A stretch of DNA of 64,000 bases from Armillaria gallica (taxonomy: Eukaryota; Basidiomycota; Agaricomycetes; Agaricales; Physalacriaceae), in NCBI GenBank assembly GCA_037576215.1, contig JBANDB010000003.1, positions 3,162,001 to 3,226,000 of the forward strand. Direction: 5' to 3'. A program made the translations under genes and the position numbers. Position 1 is the stretch's first letter; each line of letters opens with the position of its first letter. The notes under the pieces were generated by a model, which saw nothing but the letters and a program-made list of their open reading frames with translations, made no database searches and was not told where the DNA came from. Of this stretch, positions 33,906-45,741 are shown in pieces.

Positions 33906-36350
33906 TCATAGAACCGCTCCAGAGGGATTCTCGAGAAGCATTGCTATCTCGCTCATCAAAACGGATTCATCTAACTGCCAGTAGTTCGAATCAAACTCCC
34001 CTCCGGTAGGAGGGACCGGAGGCAGCAAGTCCATGTTAAAGTCGTCCAAAGGGCCCAAAGGCGGGAGATAATTCGGAGGTGGTCCTAAAGGAGGCGCATA
34101 CTGCCTCAGCAATATGGAGTGCGGCGGAACCTCCTCGTCCGTGACTGCCTTCCCTTTTCCCTTCCCACCCTCCTGGTCCTCCAACAACTGCTGCAAGATG
34201 GCGCCGATATTGGTAGCGCACCTCCAGGATTTACCAATCTCATTCAGGTATTGAATGCACAGCTCGACTTTGACCAGTGACGTCCCTCCCAGAAGGAGAA
34301 ACACTGTACCAGCAGAGAAGACAGCCTGGAAAAGCGTTACTGGGACGTAACGAAGGGTATAGAGCGTTCGCCAAGCCTGCAGGATCCCGAGGACGTTCTC
34401 AGCAGCGCGCTTACACAGCTTCTTGTGATCAATTTCGCGTTCGGAGCTATAGACTGGCCGGGCCTTGCGATTGAAGAAGGGCCTGTGGAGGAGGATAAAC
34501 ATCAGCCAATAGAGGAGGTGCATCATTAGGCGATGCGGTGTTGAAAGGTTGCGATTGCTGGGCGTGATGTCAACCTCGGCACACAACTGTGATTTCCAGT
34601 TGTTCAATTGAAGACTATACCGTAAAGATAATCATTAATTGATGAAACAGAAACGATGATGGGGGTTAGGACTTACTCCATCTTGCTGATCAACTCGAGA
34701 TTAACGACGTCCTGACGGGTGCCTAGGCGGTTCCTGATGATGTGGATTAGTACAAGGAAATTTTCAGAAATGGAAGAACCTACACAACTTCCATGACACG
34801 TCGAGCTACCACACAGAGCTCGCACGTCGCTGCGAAGGTCTTGGACAGAAAGCTTGGTTGAGGTGGAATATTAGCACCAGGGTGATGCCATGTCATCTGA
34901 TCGAAGACTGAATCGACAAAAGGAACAGGTATATCTTCCACATGCGCTGGGATGGGAACCGAGCAGTCTCTTCCGACGTATAGGGACCAGCATACGTCCT
35001 AAATGGGAGGAATGAGCTCAAGGTAGGAGAAGAGCATTGGAATCCGTCCTACCAAACTGAAGGCCGTCCAGTGAGCCCAATTCCTATCAAGCATATCGTC
35101 ATGGCTGATCTTCCCCGCCGTCACAAGCTTGGAGCAGTCAACTTCCAAGCCCAGAATCTGGCTAACCTTGGTACTCATACCTGTGGGACCGGTAAGCATC
35201 CGTGGAAATTCAAGTGAGAACCGGAAATACCAAAATACAGGTATCCCAAATTCTGATCACCATTCGAAGAGTGAAAACTCCCAAGCAGGCTGAGCGCCTG
35301 TACGACGCAGATGTTCGGTTTCTCGCACTCGGCCTCCAGGTACCATTTAGCCTTGATCGCGTATTGCTCCCGGGTCTTGAAACTGTTGATGCGTGGATCG
35401 TCGGAGAATGCAGTAGCGAGGGCGATCAGCGCGTTATGCAACATTGGGGAGTAGTGTGGGGTCTTGACTGTGCCGGACGATGTGATGGCCCGGTACATGT
35501 CCCGGAGAAACAGGGTAGGGACGACACGGAGGCACCAGGATGTAAAGAAGCTGAAAAGGAGGTCGAGGATCTTATCATGCTCGTGCCGAGTAAGGGGGAG
35601 ATTCGCTGGAAGGTGGCGCGACCAATCAAATGATGGATTGATATGAGAGGAGGACACTCCGTCGAGCCAGAGAACGTAGTGTGCGTTGGGGTCTGCTATG
35701 ATCTCTGGGAACCGGGAGGTACGCTGAGCGGGAACCGGCGCAAAGCGGAAGGGGGCGACATTTCCGTAATTGACTAGGTCACGGTCCTCGAGCTGTTCAG
35801 GAGCTGAGTAATGGCGTCGAAAGCAACGGGAGGACCAGTACCTTGAGATTCTCTGTCGCAGCTACCAACTCCTGAGAAGCATTGCCTGATTCCTCGATCT
35901 CCGATTCTTGATATTCAGGGGAAGGTCGAAGTTCAAGGTATGTAGCGGGGTCGCCAGACGATAGTCCACCATGATCTTTGTTGCATTTATCAATCATGGA
36001 CTCGAGGGTCTCGCGGTAGGCCTCAAGCGCGGTGATGCGTTTGCGCAAAGCCTCAAAATGAGCCTCTGTTCGTGGATGGCGGACGCTCTCGCCAGTCCAA
36101 GAGCACTATGTGACCATTAGGAACGAATCAGCGCTCCTATCATGATGACTCACCTCATTATGGCGCTTTGATGCCTCACACGGCCCACAGACAGGCCTGA
36201 CCCCGTTGCATTTGGTCTTCCTGGGAATCATCAGATACTCGAAAAATGTGGCCAGTACATAACTCACTTTCGACGACAAACATCACAGGCCTGGGCAGCA
36301 TAAGGAGCTCGCGCTCTGGAGGCAGCCAGAGGCCTTGCGGCGTCTTTCAT
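33906..36350 (-). CDS. Zn2Cys6 fungal transcription factor
   Basis: Starts MKDAARPLAASRARAPYAA at 36350. The Zn2Cys6 cluster is split by two introns: ACDVCRRK / KTKCNGVRPVCGPCEASKRHNE / CSW, i.e. C-x2-C-x6-C-x6-C-x2-C-x8-C. A probable coiled-coil dimerisation helix follows (RKRITALEAYRETLESMID). The middle matches the fungal-specific transcription factor domain: RHLPANLPLTRHEHDKILDL, YLYFGMSTKVSQILGLEVDC, DRNWAHWTAFSLV, DVCWSLYVGRDCSVPIP. It ends AMLLENPSGAVL with a stop at 33906. Introns of 45-60 nt read through cleanly at each junction I checked (for example 35234-35184). Nuclear DNA-binding regulator, target unknown. It is single-copy, and no neighbour within 2 kb suggests a regulon, but the decarboxylase/methyltransferase pair lies 6-12 kb away. 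Confidence 0.88.
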
Positions 36351-37980
36351 GACGTTGACTGTGATCGATGAAAAGTTAGTGATGTAGGCAGACAGGAAAG
36401 GGATATAAGGACCAGAGAGAGATGAGACGCGCGTTTTTATCCATCACCCTCTTGAGGCAAACGGAGATAAGCGGAGTCTCGGGACGGACACAGAGGCAGT
36501 GTCCACCACAAATTACCTATCATGACGAGGGATACAGCACAAAATGCACCAACACGTTTTTACAATGAGGCTTCAATATAATCAAGGGAGAAGCTGCTCA
36601 GAACAGGAAACATAACCCCGGGAATGCGACCCAAGGGCGGGAAACAAGTAAGCAAAGGCGGTGGGTGGCGTCGAGGGAACATTTCGGGAGGCGGAAGAAT
36701 TGATGGCCAAAAGGCCTCATGATATCATTCAACTGTCTGCACATGCTGCAGTTGTATGAGTTGATGAACGTTTGCCTGAGATGTGATCCCCTACAGGAAA
36801 ACCGGGACACCGAATTTTTGCACGATTCCTTGGCAGCATGGCCTCGACCTATCAATGGTAGTTCGTTGGATCGGAATAAAAGATCTTGAGGATGGTAAGT
36901 ATCTTCTCCGGTCGGCCGAAGCTGGTGGATCATAGTCAGCGGGTTCGAGGGCATGGCTTGACTCCACAGTCAGAACGGAATTAAGCTCCACTCACACAAC
37001 ACAGCAAAGCGGAAAATCGGACGTTCATGCCAATTGGTGTCGTGAACATTGTGAAACTGTCGTTACAAACCGCGAACGTTGCTTGATCGTGGGTCTTCCT
37101 TGTCGACCATGTGCGTGTTCCGTGCTGTGTTGTGAAGGTATTGCAGAGCCCAAAGATATTTGTTGTTCTGCTTCGGCCACCAAACGCCTCAACATATACA
37201 ACTGAAAGGCATTAGGGTATGATAGCACGAGGTGACCTCCAGTGGCGCGGCAGCCGGAGATTCTTGTCAAGAAAAGAAGTCTTGTATTCATCGAAGTAGG
37301 AGTTGCGTGCGAAACGAGTAGGGATACGGTCCAATGATAATCTTTTCGCTGACCAATATGGTTACCTGTTCACTGCTTATAAGCGCCCATAAATCGACGG
37401 TATAGAGTCTAGACGATGCTTACATCTCCGCGGATCTTACGCAGTCAATTTCCTGTCGATTTCCGTGACAGTGTCCTGTTCTGAGGAGGTATTCCCTCTA
37501 TATCCCGATGATACTAGACTGGTGGCTTGACGATGCCGGAACTGATCTTGTAGTACACTATTGAAGAATCATCTGCAGTTATTCCCAGGTATATTTCCGC
37601 TGGATCTGAGAGGGATTTAAAAGCGGATTGCAGCCTGGAGACTGTAAGCCACGGAAACACGGATACATGCTATATAACGGACCATGCATAGGACACTGTT
37701 TCCGCCAGAGCACAGGGAACGACGTAGACGGGCTCATTTGAGTCAATATTAGGTCTGCGACCCTTGATTGCGCCTCGAGGGCACTGCTCCCCGAGATCCA
37801 CCGATTCAACGTCCTTCCATGATTGGGCTAGTACGATTTCAGGCCGAAGAAAAAGGAGATCAGAACTTTATCTCACCGTGGACCACATCATTGTATACCA
37901 AGAACAGACTGCCGGAGGTCTTTGGGTACTTGGAAAGCAGTAGAGTCAGCGCTCGCGTCTAGAGGACAAGATTTAACCGT
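36351..37980. other. Region without a recognised gene
   Basis: Includes the upstream region of the Zn2Cys6 gene. Open frames here are under about 120 codons on both strands and none shows family motifs or plausible splicing. Confidence 0.4.
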
Positions 37981-38011
37981 CGATGTCGAGGAATAATTGC
38001 GCTGCCTTACA

Positions 38012-39062
38012 GATGGGTGCGGGTTCATGGCGGTCGGAATTTGGATTGCGTGACGATGTGACGGTCACACATCACATATTGTGGCCCGGGCCGCAGACGT
38101 TCTACAACGTCCGCTTCCACCACCACCACCACTTACTGCTACCACGACCGCCACCGCCGCCACCACCACTGTTGTAAAACAGCTCGTGGCACACCTACTG
38201 AAGCCTTGTTCTAGTTGCCAGCCGTTGGACGGTACCCACACCTTATTGGTTCAACAGTCATTCTCGACATGAGCAAAGGTTCCGCGAGCGACCACCACCA
38301 CGAAGACTTCGTACCTCGCCATTTCTTCATCCCTTACAGATGGGTGCGGGTTCATGGCGGTCGGGATTTGGACGCGTGACGAAGTGACGGTCACAAATTG
38401 CGGCCCGGGCCGCAGACGTGCTACAACAACGTCCACCACCACCACTACTACCACCACCACCACCACCACCACCACCACCATTACCACCACCACTTACCGC
38501 TACCACGACCGCCACCGCAACTACGACCACTACCGTAAAGCAGCTTGTGGCACACCTATTGAAGCCTTGTCCTAGTTGCCAGTAGGATGGTACGTTGGAC
38601 GGTACCCACACCTTATTGGTTCAACAGTCATTCTCGACATGAGCAAAGGTTCCGCGAGCGACCACCACCACGGAGACTTCGTACCTCGCCATTTCTTCAT
38701 CCCTTACAGATGGGTGCGGGTTCATGGCGGTCGGGATTTGGATGCGTGACGAAGTGACGGTCACAAATTGCGGCCCGGGCCGCAGACGTGCTACAACAAC
38801 GTCCACCACCACTACTACTACTACCACCACCACCACCACCACCACTACCACTTACCGCTACCACGACCGCCACCGCCACTACGACCACTACCGTAAAGCA
38901 GCTTGTGGCACACCGATTGAAGCCTTGTTCTAGTTGCCAGTATGATGGTACGTTGGACGGTACCCACACCTTATTGGTTCACCAGTCATCCTCGACATGA
39001 GCAAAAGTTTCGCGAGCAACCACCACCACGAAGACTTTATACCTCGCCATTTCTTCATCCCT
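38012..39062. repeat. Minisatellite: three 325-370-bp units with CCA-rich cores
   Basis: Units start with CAGATGGGTGCGGGTTCATG at 38012, 38337 and 38707. Each contains GTGACGGTCAC, GGCCCGGGCCGCAGACGT, a variable (CCA/CTA)n microsatellite, CAGCTtGTGGCACACC and CTCGCCATTTCTTCATCCCT. Length differences come mostly from the CCA run and a TAGGATGGTACG insertion. Long valine/glycine ORFs in it are translations of the triplet repeat, not genes. Confidence 0.93.
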
Positions 39063-40694
39063 AACGCTCCCTTTCTGCTCAAACTCGTCACTGACTCTGG
39101 TCGACATCATCTGCAGCTGATGTCAGCGAGGCGCAGCTGGTCTGCGATGATCAGGATCACGGTAGTTTGACAGGATTTAGAGAGAATGTGCACATTCGCT
39201 ATCACTTCGGGCTCATGCGCTAGTAGATAATGTTGCTACCTCCGTCACTACTTTCTACAACGAGCCATCGAGGTCGGTAGGAGTAGTCTAGTCTGAGCTG
39301 TATCAGCGGATATGGCCAATCAATCCAGTTTTCCGACTTCCTCCGCGCTTCATTTCCTGAACATACTTGGCCTGTCGATTTTTCACCACGACGGATTGTT
39401 GACTCAAGACCTCGATCTCTTCCTTTTTCCAACACCAAGCACTATAAACTGCCATCACCACTACCGGATTGTCAACACCATGGATGGCGCTCACAAGCCT
39501 GACGTTAATGCTGCTTCCTTGCAGCCGTTGATAGGTAGTGTTACAAATCGCCCGCTCTTTTCGTCGACTTCTCTACGGGTATGAAGTACCAGTATTTCCT
39601 CAGGGATCACCAAACCATTCATCTTCGATCTGGACCTTTCAAGCTCATCGTGCGCCGAAAGTCTTTCGTCTCCTCTGTTTCACTAAAGTTTTTCTTCCCT
39701 GTCCCACGTTTGCATTCCCACTGTGTGCCCATGCATTGTCATTCCTGTGTTTGCGTTCCTATTCCGTTCTAGTGTTCCCGTGTCTTGATCCCGCATCTGT
39801 GTATTGCCCTTGCCGTTTCATTCATTATGCCCCCCCCTCTTCACACGGGTCCGTGCGTCATCTCACCTATGCCTGGTCATGTTCGTTTCGAGGGATCAAC
39901 GACGTACCTGTCCTTATATCTCCCATTCCACGTCGTCACCGTTAACGTCCTCGTCTCGCCGAGTACAGAGTCCACGTAGAAAATTGCCCTGTCGGATAGA
40001 ATTCCGGCATCTTTGTATCGACCTACTGAGGGCATTTCAGCCATTTCGCGACCGAATTCTTGGTGACTAGTGCCGGAAAATGCAGCTGCCATCTCAGGTC
40101 CATGCAATGCGGACACCTTCATCTACATCTGATGGCGACCTGCATCACAGTCCATTGCCTCAAAGAGTCTACTCCGCGCGACACACTCAATAGTGTGATC
40201 ACAACGGTATGAACCTTCATGCATTCATGGCCGCAGTGCATGGTTCGCCATGTCAGGGTCAGGGCTGTGGACCCTTATTGGGACCTATGCCGGTAACAAC
40301 ACCAACACCTCAAGGACCTCAAGGCTCAAAACATCGTGACATTTTATATGAACTTCTAGTGGTAAAAACGAGTTCACAAGAATGAGTTGAAAGATATGAT
40401 AATTTTAATGCTGTTTTAGGTGAAGGAAAAGAGCAGCAAATATGAAAAAAGCGTCTCCCGTCGTCAGAACAAAGGAAACCAATCGGAGCAAAAAAAAAAA
40501 AAGCTGTTCTCGGTACGTGAAAGGCACTGAATGGAACAACTTTCCATTGGGTTTTCCATACCGCGTTGTTGCGGCATTCAAGGTCGGCGCATTTTTAAAG
40601 TACCCTTTTCCTTCCCGAAAAGGAGCAGTAAATCCGATAGTTTCTGATATATTTTGATACATCTACATTTATGCTTTTTAGATTCCTTCCATAT
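39063..40694. other. Region without a confirmed gene
   Basis: A TATAAA-like site (39441) precedes ATGGATGGCGCTCACAAG (39481), which reads MDGAHKPDVNAASLQPLIG before a possible donor; no second exon was found. A minus-strand ORF (40122-39877; EMPSVGRYKDAGILSDRA, TVTTWNGRYKDRYVVD) looks coding-like but is unrecognised. A poly-A run (11-12 A) lies near 40490. Confidence 0.35.
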
Positions 40695-41820
40695 TTACGC
40701 AAACATTTTTCGCATTGCTTTCTTCTCTTTATCTCTCTTCTCCTTCTTCCGTGCTCGAAGACGGGCAAGCTCCTGCACCACAGCGCCATCGCCACCTGCA
40801 ACGACGAGATCTGCCTCCGCGGCATCATCGTCTTTCAGTGCGATATACGAAAGCGCGCGTCTGTAGAGAGCTTTGGCTGAAATAGGACCGTTTAGATTGA
40901 AATCATGACAGGACAGGGAGTGGTGAATTACCTTTGTCGGCATCAGACAAACCCTCGACACCCAAGACACGGGTCGCGAGCTCAACACCAGTTGATGGGT
41001 TGGTTTTAGTACTAGCCAGGGTGGCGTTGAGCAGGACAGCGGTACGCGTCGATTTAAAGGTATCTTTAAGAGTCTGTGGGGAATCGTCTGGTAGCACGGG
41101 ATGAACATCGAGGTACCGGAGAGCCTTGAGCCAAGATTGGAGTGCATCAGCGTGCTTCCCCTCCTTCCACAACAACGCGCCCGTATCCTTGACTTTAACT
41201 GCAATTTCCAGCGCCAAAGCCGGGTTAGTCTGGATCTGCTCAGCCCGCTCGTCGTCTTCGGGGTAATCCTCTATTTCCACGACTTCCTCAGCCAGCTCTG
41301 ATTCTGTGATCTCCCCAGCGTTCACAACCAGCACCTCCTTCACAGGCTTGTCCTGAGCTCCCGTCTTGCCGTTCTCTATTGTTCTCACAATACCCTTTCC
41401 CCGCTTCACCTCCCCGAAGACGACGTGCTTGCCATCGAGATGCGATGTCGGTGCAACAGTGATAAAAAACTGCGATCCGTTCGTGTCGGGTCCCGAGTTG
41501 GCCATCGAAAGCAGGAACGGTTTGCTGTGCTTCACGGGGAAGGCTTCATCAGGGAACTTGGAGCCGTAGATCGAGAGTCCTCCGGTGCCGTTGTGCGCTG
41601 TAAAGTCGCCACCCTGGCACATGAAGCCCTTGATTACCCGGTGGAACCCTGAGCCTGCGTACTTGAGCGGGACGCCATCCTCGCTCTTGGTGTCTCCCCT
41701 GCACAGAACACGAAAGTTCTCTGCTGTCTTGGGCACAAGGTCGGCGTACAGCTCGAACACGATTCGCCCAGCAGGGACGCCGCCGATGCTGATATCAAAG
41801 TAGGTGAGCGGTCGGGACAT
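40695..41820 (-). CDS. Cyclophilin-40-type peptidyl-prolyl isomerase (Cyp40/Cpr6)
   Basis: Two exons: 41820-40932 ([20 protein letters not shown]) and 40876-40695, joined across a 55-nt intron (GTAATT...TTTCAG), giving 356 residues. An upstream in-frame Met at 41862 is possible. Residues 1-170 are the cyclophilin domain with catalytic residues visible in [16 protein letters not shown] and [22 protein letters not shown] has His where CypA has Trp, as is typical of Cyp40. The C-terminal half ([40 protein letters not shown]) is the TPR domain that docks Hsp90. The protein ends in a basic helix, [17 protein letters not shown]. Cytosolic Hsp90 co-chaperone, proline isomerase. It is a single-copy housekeeping gene inside the loop of the inverted duplication. 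Confidence 0.95.
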
Positions 41821-42307
41821 GGTGGTAGAGAGTAAAAGACGCGTAGATGGATTATGTAACACTAGAAAAGGATGGAAGCTAATCGAAATTTCGGTCTCCG
41901 TCTTGCCTCCGCTCTACGATGTCACAGCAAGTCGATGAACAGCTCCGTGCAGACTTGGCACGCGCATCCAACGCGACTGTCAAGTGTGGTGCCCACATCG
42001 TCGCATTCGAGAAAATTCTCAGAAAGTCAGATCTCGAAGCTATTTCTCACGTGCGCGTTGTTGTAGAAGCCAGGTCGAGAACCTGCAGACCACATTGTCG
42101 ATCTGTGTGAATCAAGTGCTACTCACTGGATCTCATACAAATGCTCTTATTCTCACGCGATCTCATCGCATGCACAAAGGAGTGAGGCGAGAAGTATCCG
42201 CTTCGAAAGAATGGACGGTGATGGTGATTTATACATACACTCCAAGTCACGCTAACATGAGAGCTCTTTGCTTGAGCCTCATATCCCAATTTCATTAGAG
42301 AACGGCA
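41821..42307. other. Short spacer with a coding-like fragment at 41919
   Basis: ATG 41919 reads MSQQVDEQLRADLARASNAT, then KCGAHIVAFEKILRKSDLEA, helical and coding-like, divergent from Cyp40. After SH the continuation (VENLQTTLSIC) would need a 26-nt intron, too short to accept. Probably a fragment or the 5' end of a damaged small coiled-coil gene. Confidence 0.35.
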
Positions 42308-44290
42308 TTACAACGCCGACTGTACAGGTCGCTGCTTCCACTCATCTATTGCCAGAGTTGCTTCCTTCACAACAATGCCGAATGCGTTCCGGATATGACT
42401 TTCTTCAGTCTGGACGGCACCAACAGCGAGACGTATGCAAACCACCCCGTCCAGAAGCGTCTGCGTGAGGTAAATATCGTCCCGAGCAGATAAACGACTG
42501 AAAAAATCCGTATTGAGAGCGTTCAAGGACTCCAAGTTGTCTCGGTGTTGAGAGGGCGGCTTCACTCGGAAAACCGTCAGGCCCAAGGAGGGCGGGACCA
42601 GGATCTCGATGATATCAGACTGTTTCACCAGATTGACGAACAGATTATTGAGACCGATTGACTGCGAGATTTGAATAAGTGTTAGAGTCTACACTCGTCA
42701 GAGGAACAGAGCACCTTTCGGATATGTTGTTGAAAACCTTTCACTCCGAAGCTGCGCAAAACGAACCAGAGCTTCAAAGATCGGAACCTTCGACTGAGTG
42801 CAAGGTGCCAGTTTCGTAAATCGAGGGTTCGGTCTATAAAATCCTCATGCTCAGCAAGTCTACCACCAGAAAGTGGGTCGATCGCACTGACCGTTGTCGC
42901 CCTGTTTTGTTCTCATATACGGCGGGGTTACGTCTAATGCCTCCGTAAGGTATTTCCGATTCTTAACCCAGAGAGCAGAAGCTTCCAGATTGACAAGACC
43001 CCACTGTACGAAAAACCGGTTAGACCATGCACATGAAACTACGCAACAAATTGAATGACCTTGTGGAAGTTAGTACAGAAGGAGTCTGCAACGTCATTGA
43101 TTTCTGCAAGATAGCCCATTTCTCGATACTCAGGACAGCTAAACGCTACACCAGCCCAAGCAGCATCAACGTGAATGCGTAAATAAGGATGGTCCTTAAC
43201 TGGGTTGATGTTAGCAGTTGCAGACCCTTCTACCTCACGGCTTCTAGACTTACCCACTTCCTTGATCTCACGAACATTGTCAATGGCCCCAGAGGACGTC
43301 GTCCCCACAGTAGCGACTAAAAGTAAACAGATATTAGTGGCCCCTTAATGTTATATAAGAAATTTATGGCAGCATACTCAAAATGAACGGCTTTTTTCCA
43401 GCACCCGCATCCTGCTCCAAGGCATTACTGAGAGTATCACCCCTCAATGAATAGTTGTCGTCAGGGTGGACATCTAGGACGCGCACAGCTAGCCCTAACA
43501 CCATCCCAGCTTTTATGCCAAGCGAATGAGTCTGGGACGTGACATAGATGACGAGATCCTCGAGCTTGGTGTCCGGGTAGCTTCGTTGGTATGACGCACG
43601 AGCGGCAACGATAGCTATCATCGCAGATTCTGATGCAGTCGACTGAATCGCCCCTCCGCCAATCCCAGATTCATGCATGAAGCCAGGAGCAAGACCCAAG
43701 AGCTTCGCCGCCCAATCCATAACGATGGCCTCTAGTTCACTACATGCGGGGCCGGAAGCCCACTAAGATGTGTCAATGACTCTATCGCTGTACAAAAAAA
43801 GATAACCGAAGACCTACGGTAAAGACGGGGTTGGCGACACTGCTGGCATAGAGGTCTCCGAGAATACCTTCGAATGTACTTGCGATTGGGAAGTAGGCGA
43901 AGAAGGAAGGGTGTTGCCAGTACGCGAGGCCTATGATATAATATATCAGATCGCCCAGAAAGCAGAAAAAAAGCAGAAGGCATGCCAGGTACAATGAGCC
44001 TTTGATAATCGTCGGCGATAATCTGGAAATCCTCTCCTGACTCCGGGGGAGCAGCTAGATGGCTCTTTGTAAATAAGATGACATCCGGTGAGAATTCCTG
44101 CTACGCACATGGTATCAAAGGCTTCAGATAACCGGGTTGTACACTGGGTACAACCGCTTTATTCTGTAGTGAATAGTAATGATCGCAAATGCGATCAATT
44201 GCTTGGTAACCAGCTTTACGGAACCTATGTGTGAAGATGAGCAGCTGCTTCGAAGGGCAAAAATCGAGAAACTCGCTGTTCAACATTCAT
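42308..44290 (-). CDS. Aromatic-L-amino-acid decarboxylase (PLP, group II), intact
   Basis: Starts [21 protein letters not shown] at 44290 across a GC-AG intron, and ends at 42308 after [11 protein letters not shown]. It is about 500 residues in many exons. Visible motifs: [55 protein letters not shown] (cofactor phosphate region), [23 protein letters not shown] (Asp to the pyridine N), and [13 protein letters not shown], which holds the PLP-binding Lys exactly at an exon end. The substrate-loop region and [20 protein letters not shown] follow. Introns 1 and 3 (CCTG/GCATGC) have GC donors. It would remove CO2 from an aromatic amino acid such as Tyr, Trp or DOPA; which one cannot be told from sequence. 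It is divergent from methyltransferase M4, 1.45 kb away, and the pair was duplicated together. Confidence 0.9.
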
Positions 44291-45741
44291 TTGTGATGAA
44301 ATGAGAGGAAATCGAATTGGAGAGTCCCTTGTAGGCGCTTCAGGTTTTATGCTTCGCGTTGGGCCTCCATGGAGTTATATTTGAGTAATTGTGCAATTGA
44401 CAGAAGATTCAGCGGATTGTTTGTATAATTTGGGGTAAGGTTCCGTAGTGAACTCAGCGTCCAAGAGAAAACATCGGAGTTGAGACGCGCCACTCCGCGC
44501 TCGCGACGCACAGGAAGGCAGATGCCAATTGTACGACCAGATTCCATCATAGCGCAAAGGACAAAAATGAGCTATCAGTTGCTGGACAGGGCCTGAAACC
44601 ATACGCAGTAGCTTCCACCGGTGGTCGGTTCACTTCTGCTTCCCTATTGATTGACTCATGGTCCAGCCACCCCCTGAACGACAGCCAGCACGGTCAATGG
44701 TGGAAACACCCGGGAAATGACAATCGAAGTGGTGAGAAAGAGGAAGACAGGGCAAACAGAATGTTAAATTGGCATCATCGTGGTCTTTGCCATCTAGGTC
44801 TAATTCCCGGGGAATGAAACACGAGAAGCCGCCACCATTGATGCTGCTCAGTAGTGACTGAAGTTCCCGTCACCGCAGGTTCTATTAGCTGGCAGGTGTC
44901 GTCATACTCTGCCGAGACGCGTCTGTTGTTCCTTGTGCACTCACACCAGTTTCGTGGCCGGTCGAAAGGTTCCTCATTCAAGATATGGACGCGTCAAGGG
45001 TAACGCTCAGTAACTAGAAGTCATTAGGCTCGGTGACGGAGAGCAAATTAAACTAAATAATACCCATTAAATAGGTCGGATTACCGGCGAACCTTAAGTA
45101 TTGTAAGTTGTAACGGTAAGATTCAGGCCAATGTTTCGCGCAACTGAGGGAAGAGTGAAGAAGGCCAGGATGACTGTGGCTGTGTACCATGAGGTTGTAC
45201 TTATTTATTTACGGTGACGACCTGATTCCGAACATTGTCGACAGCTTCCGTGTCTACTTTTTGTCTGTGCCGTATGTCCAGTCACTCCAGAATTGTCCCT
45301 CCGCTGAGGACCGCGTACCAAGTACCTTCAAAATACTTATCTCATCTAACTTGACGGACAGTGCCTGAGCCTAGGCGATCGACTTGAAATAATAGCCTGA
45401 GACTGCCAATCGTTATGTCCCTTGAGGCTTGGATAATCCCCTGCCTGGTGGCCCTTCTCATGGAAAAGATCACAAAGTAGTCCAACGTAAGCCTGCATAC
45501 ATGCGCCGCGGTAGTTAAAAAAACTATTCACATGTTCATAGAATCTCCTCAAGGATATACATATCCTTCTCCCGGAATCCGCATGTATTGCACTCCGATA
45601 CCAGTGCCTGCGAACGTTGAGTCTGTCAATCGCCTACACCGGCCTTTCTGTCGTAGAAATAAGAGATAATGGGATCGATTTGCCTTCTGTCGTCAAATGT
45701 TCTCGTTCTCGTCTCCCTTTTCTTCCCTTACTAGGCGTCTT
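44291..45741. other. Divergent intergenic region of the decarboxylase and M4
   Basis: 1.45 kb between two divergent starts, mirrored at 25019-26202. It could hold both promoters. No ORF in it is conserved between the arms as a protein. Confidence 0.5.

Noticed and set aside
38251..38969. Long poly-valine, poly-glycine and poly-threonine ORFs
   Set aside because: They are translations of the CCA/GGT triplet tract of the minisatellite on both strands; nothing else supports genes.
38012..39062. CRISPR-like regular repeats
   Set aside because: Units are over 300 bp with no unique spacers, and the organism is a eukaryote.
41366..41803. Plus-strand ORFs across the cyclophilin gene
   Set aside because: Complement of the Cyp40 coding exon, which has unmistakable catalytic motifs on the minus strand.
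42041..42068. A 26-nt intron in the coding-like fragment at 41919
   Set aside because: Shorter than any other intron in the window (minimum about 44 nt), so splicing there is implausible.
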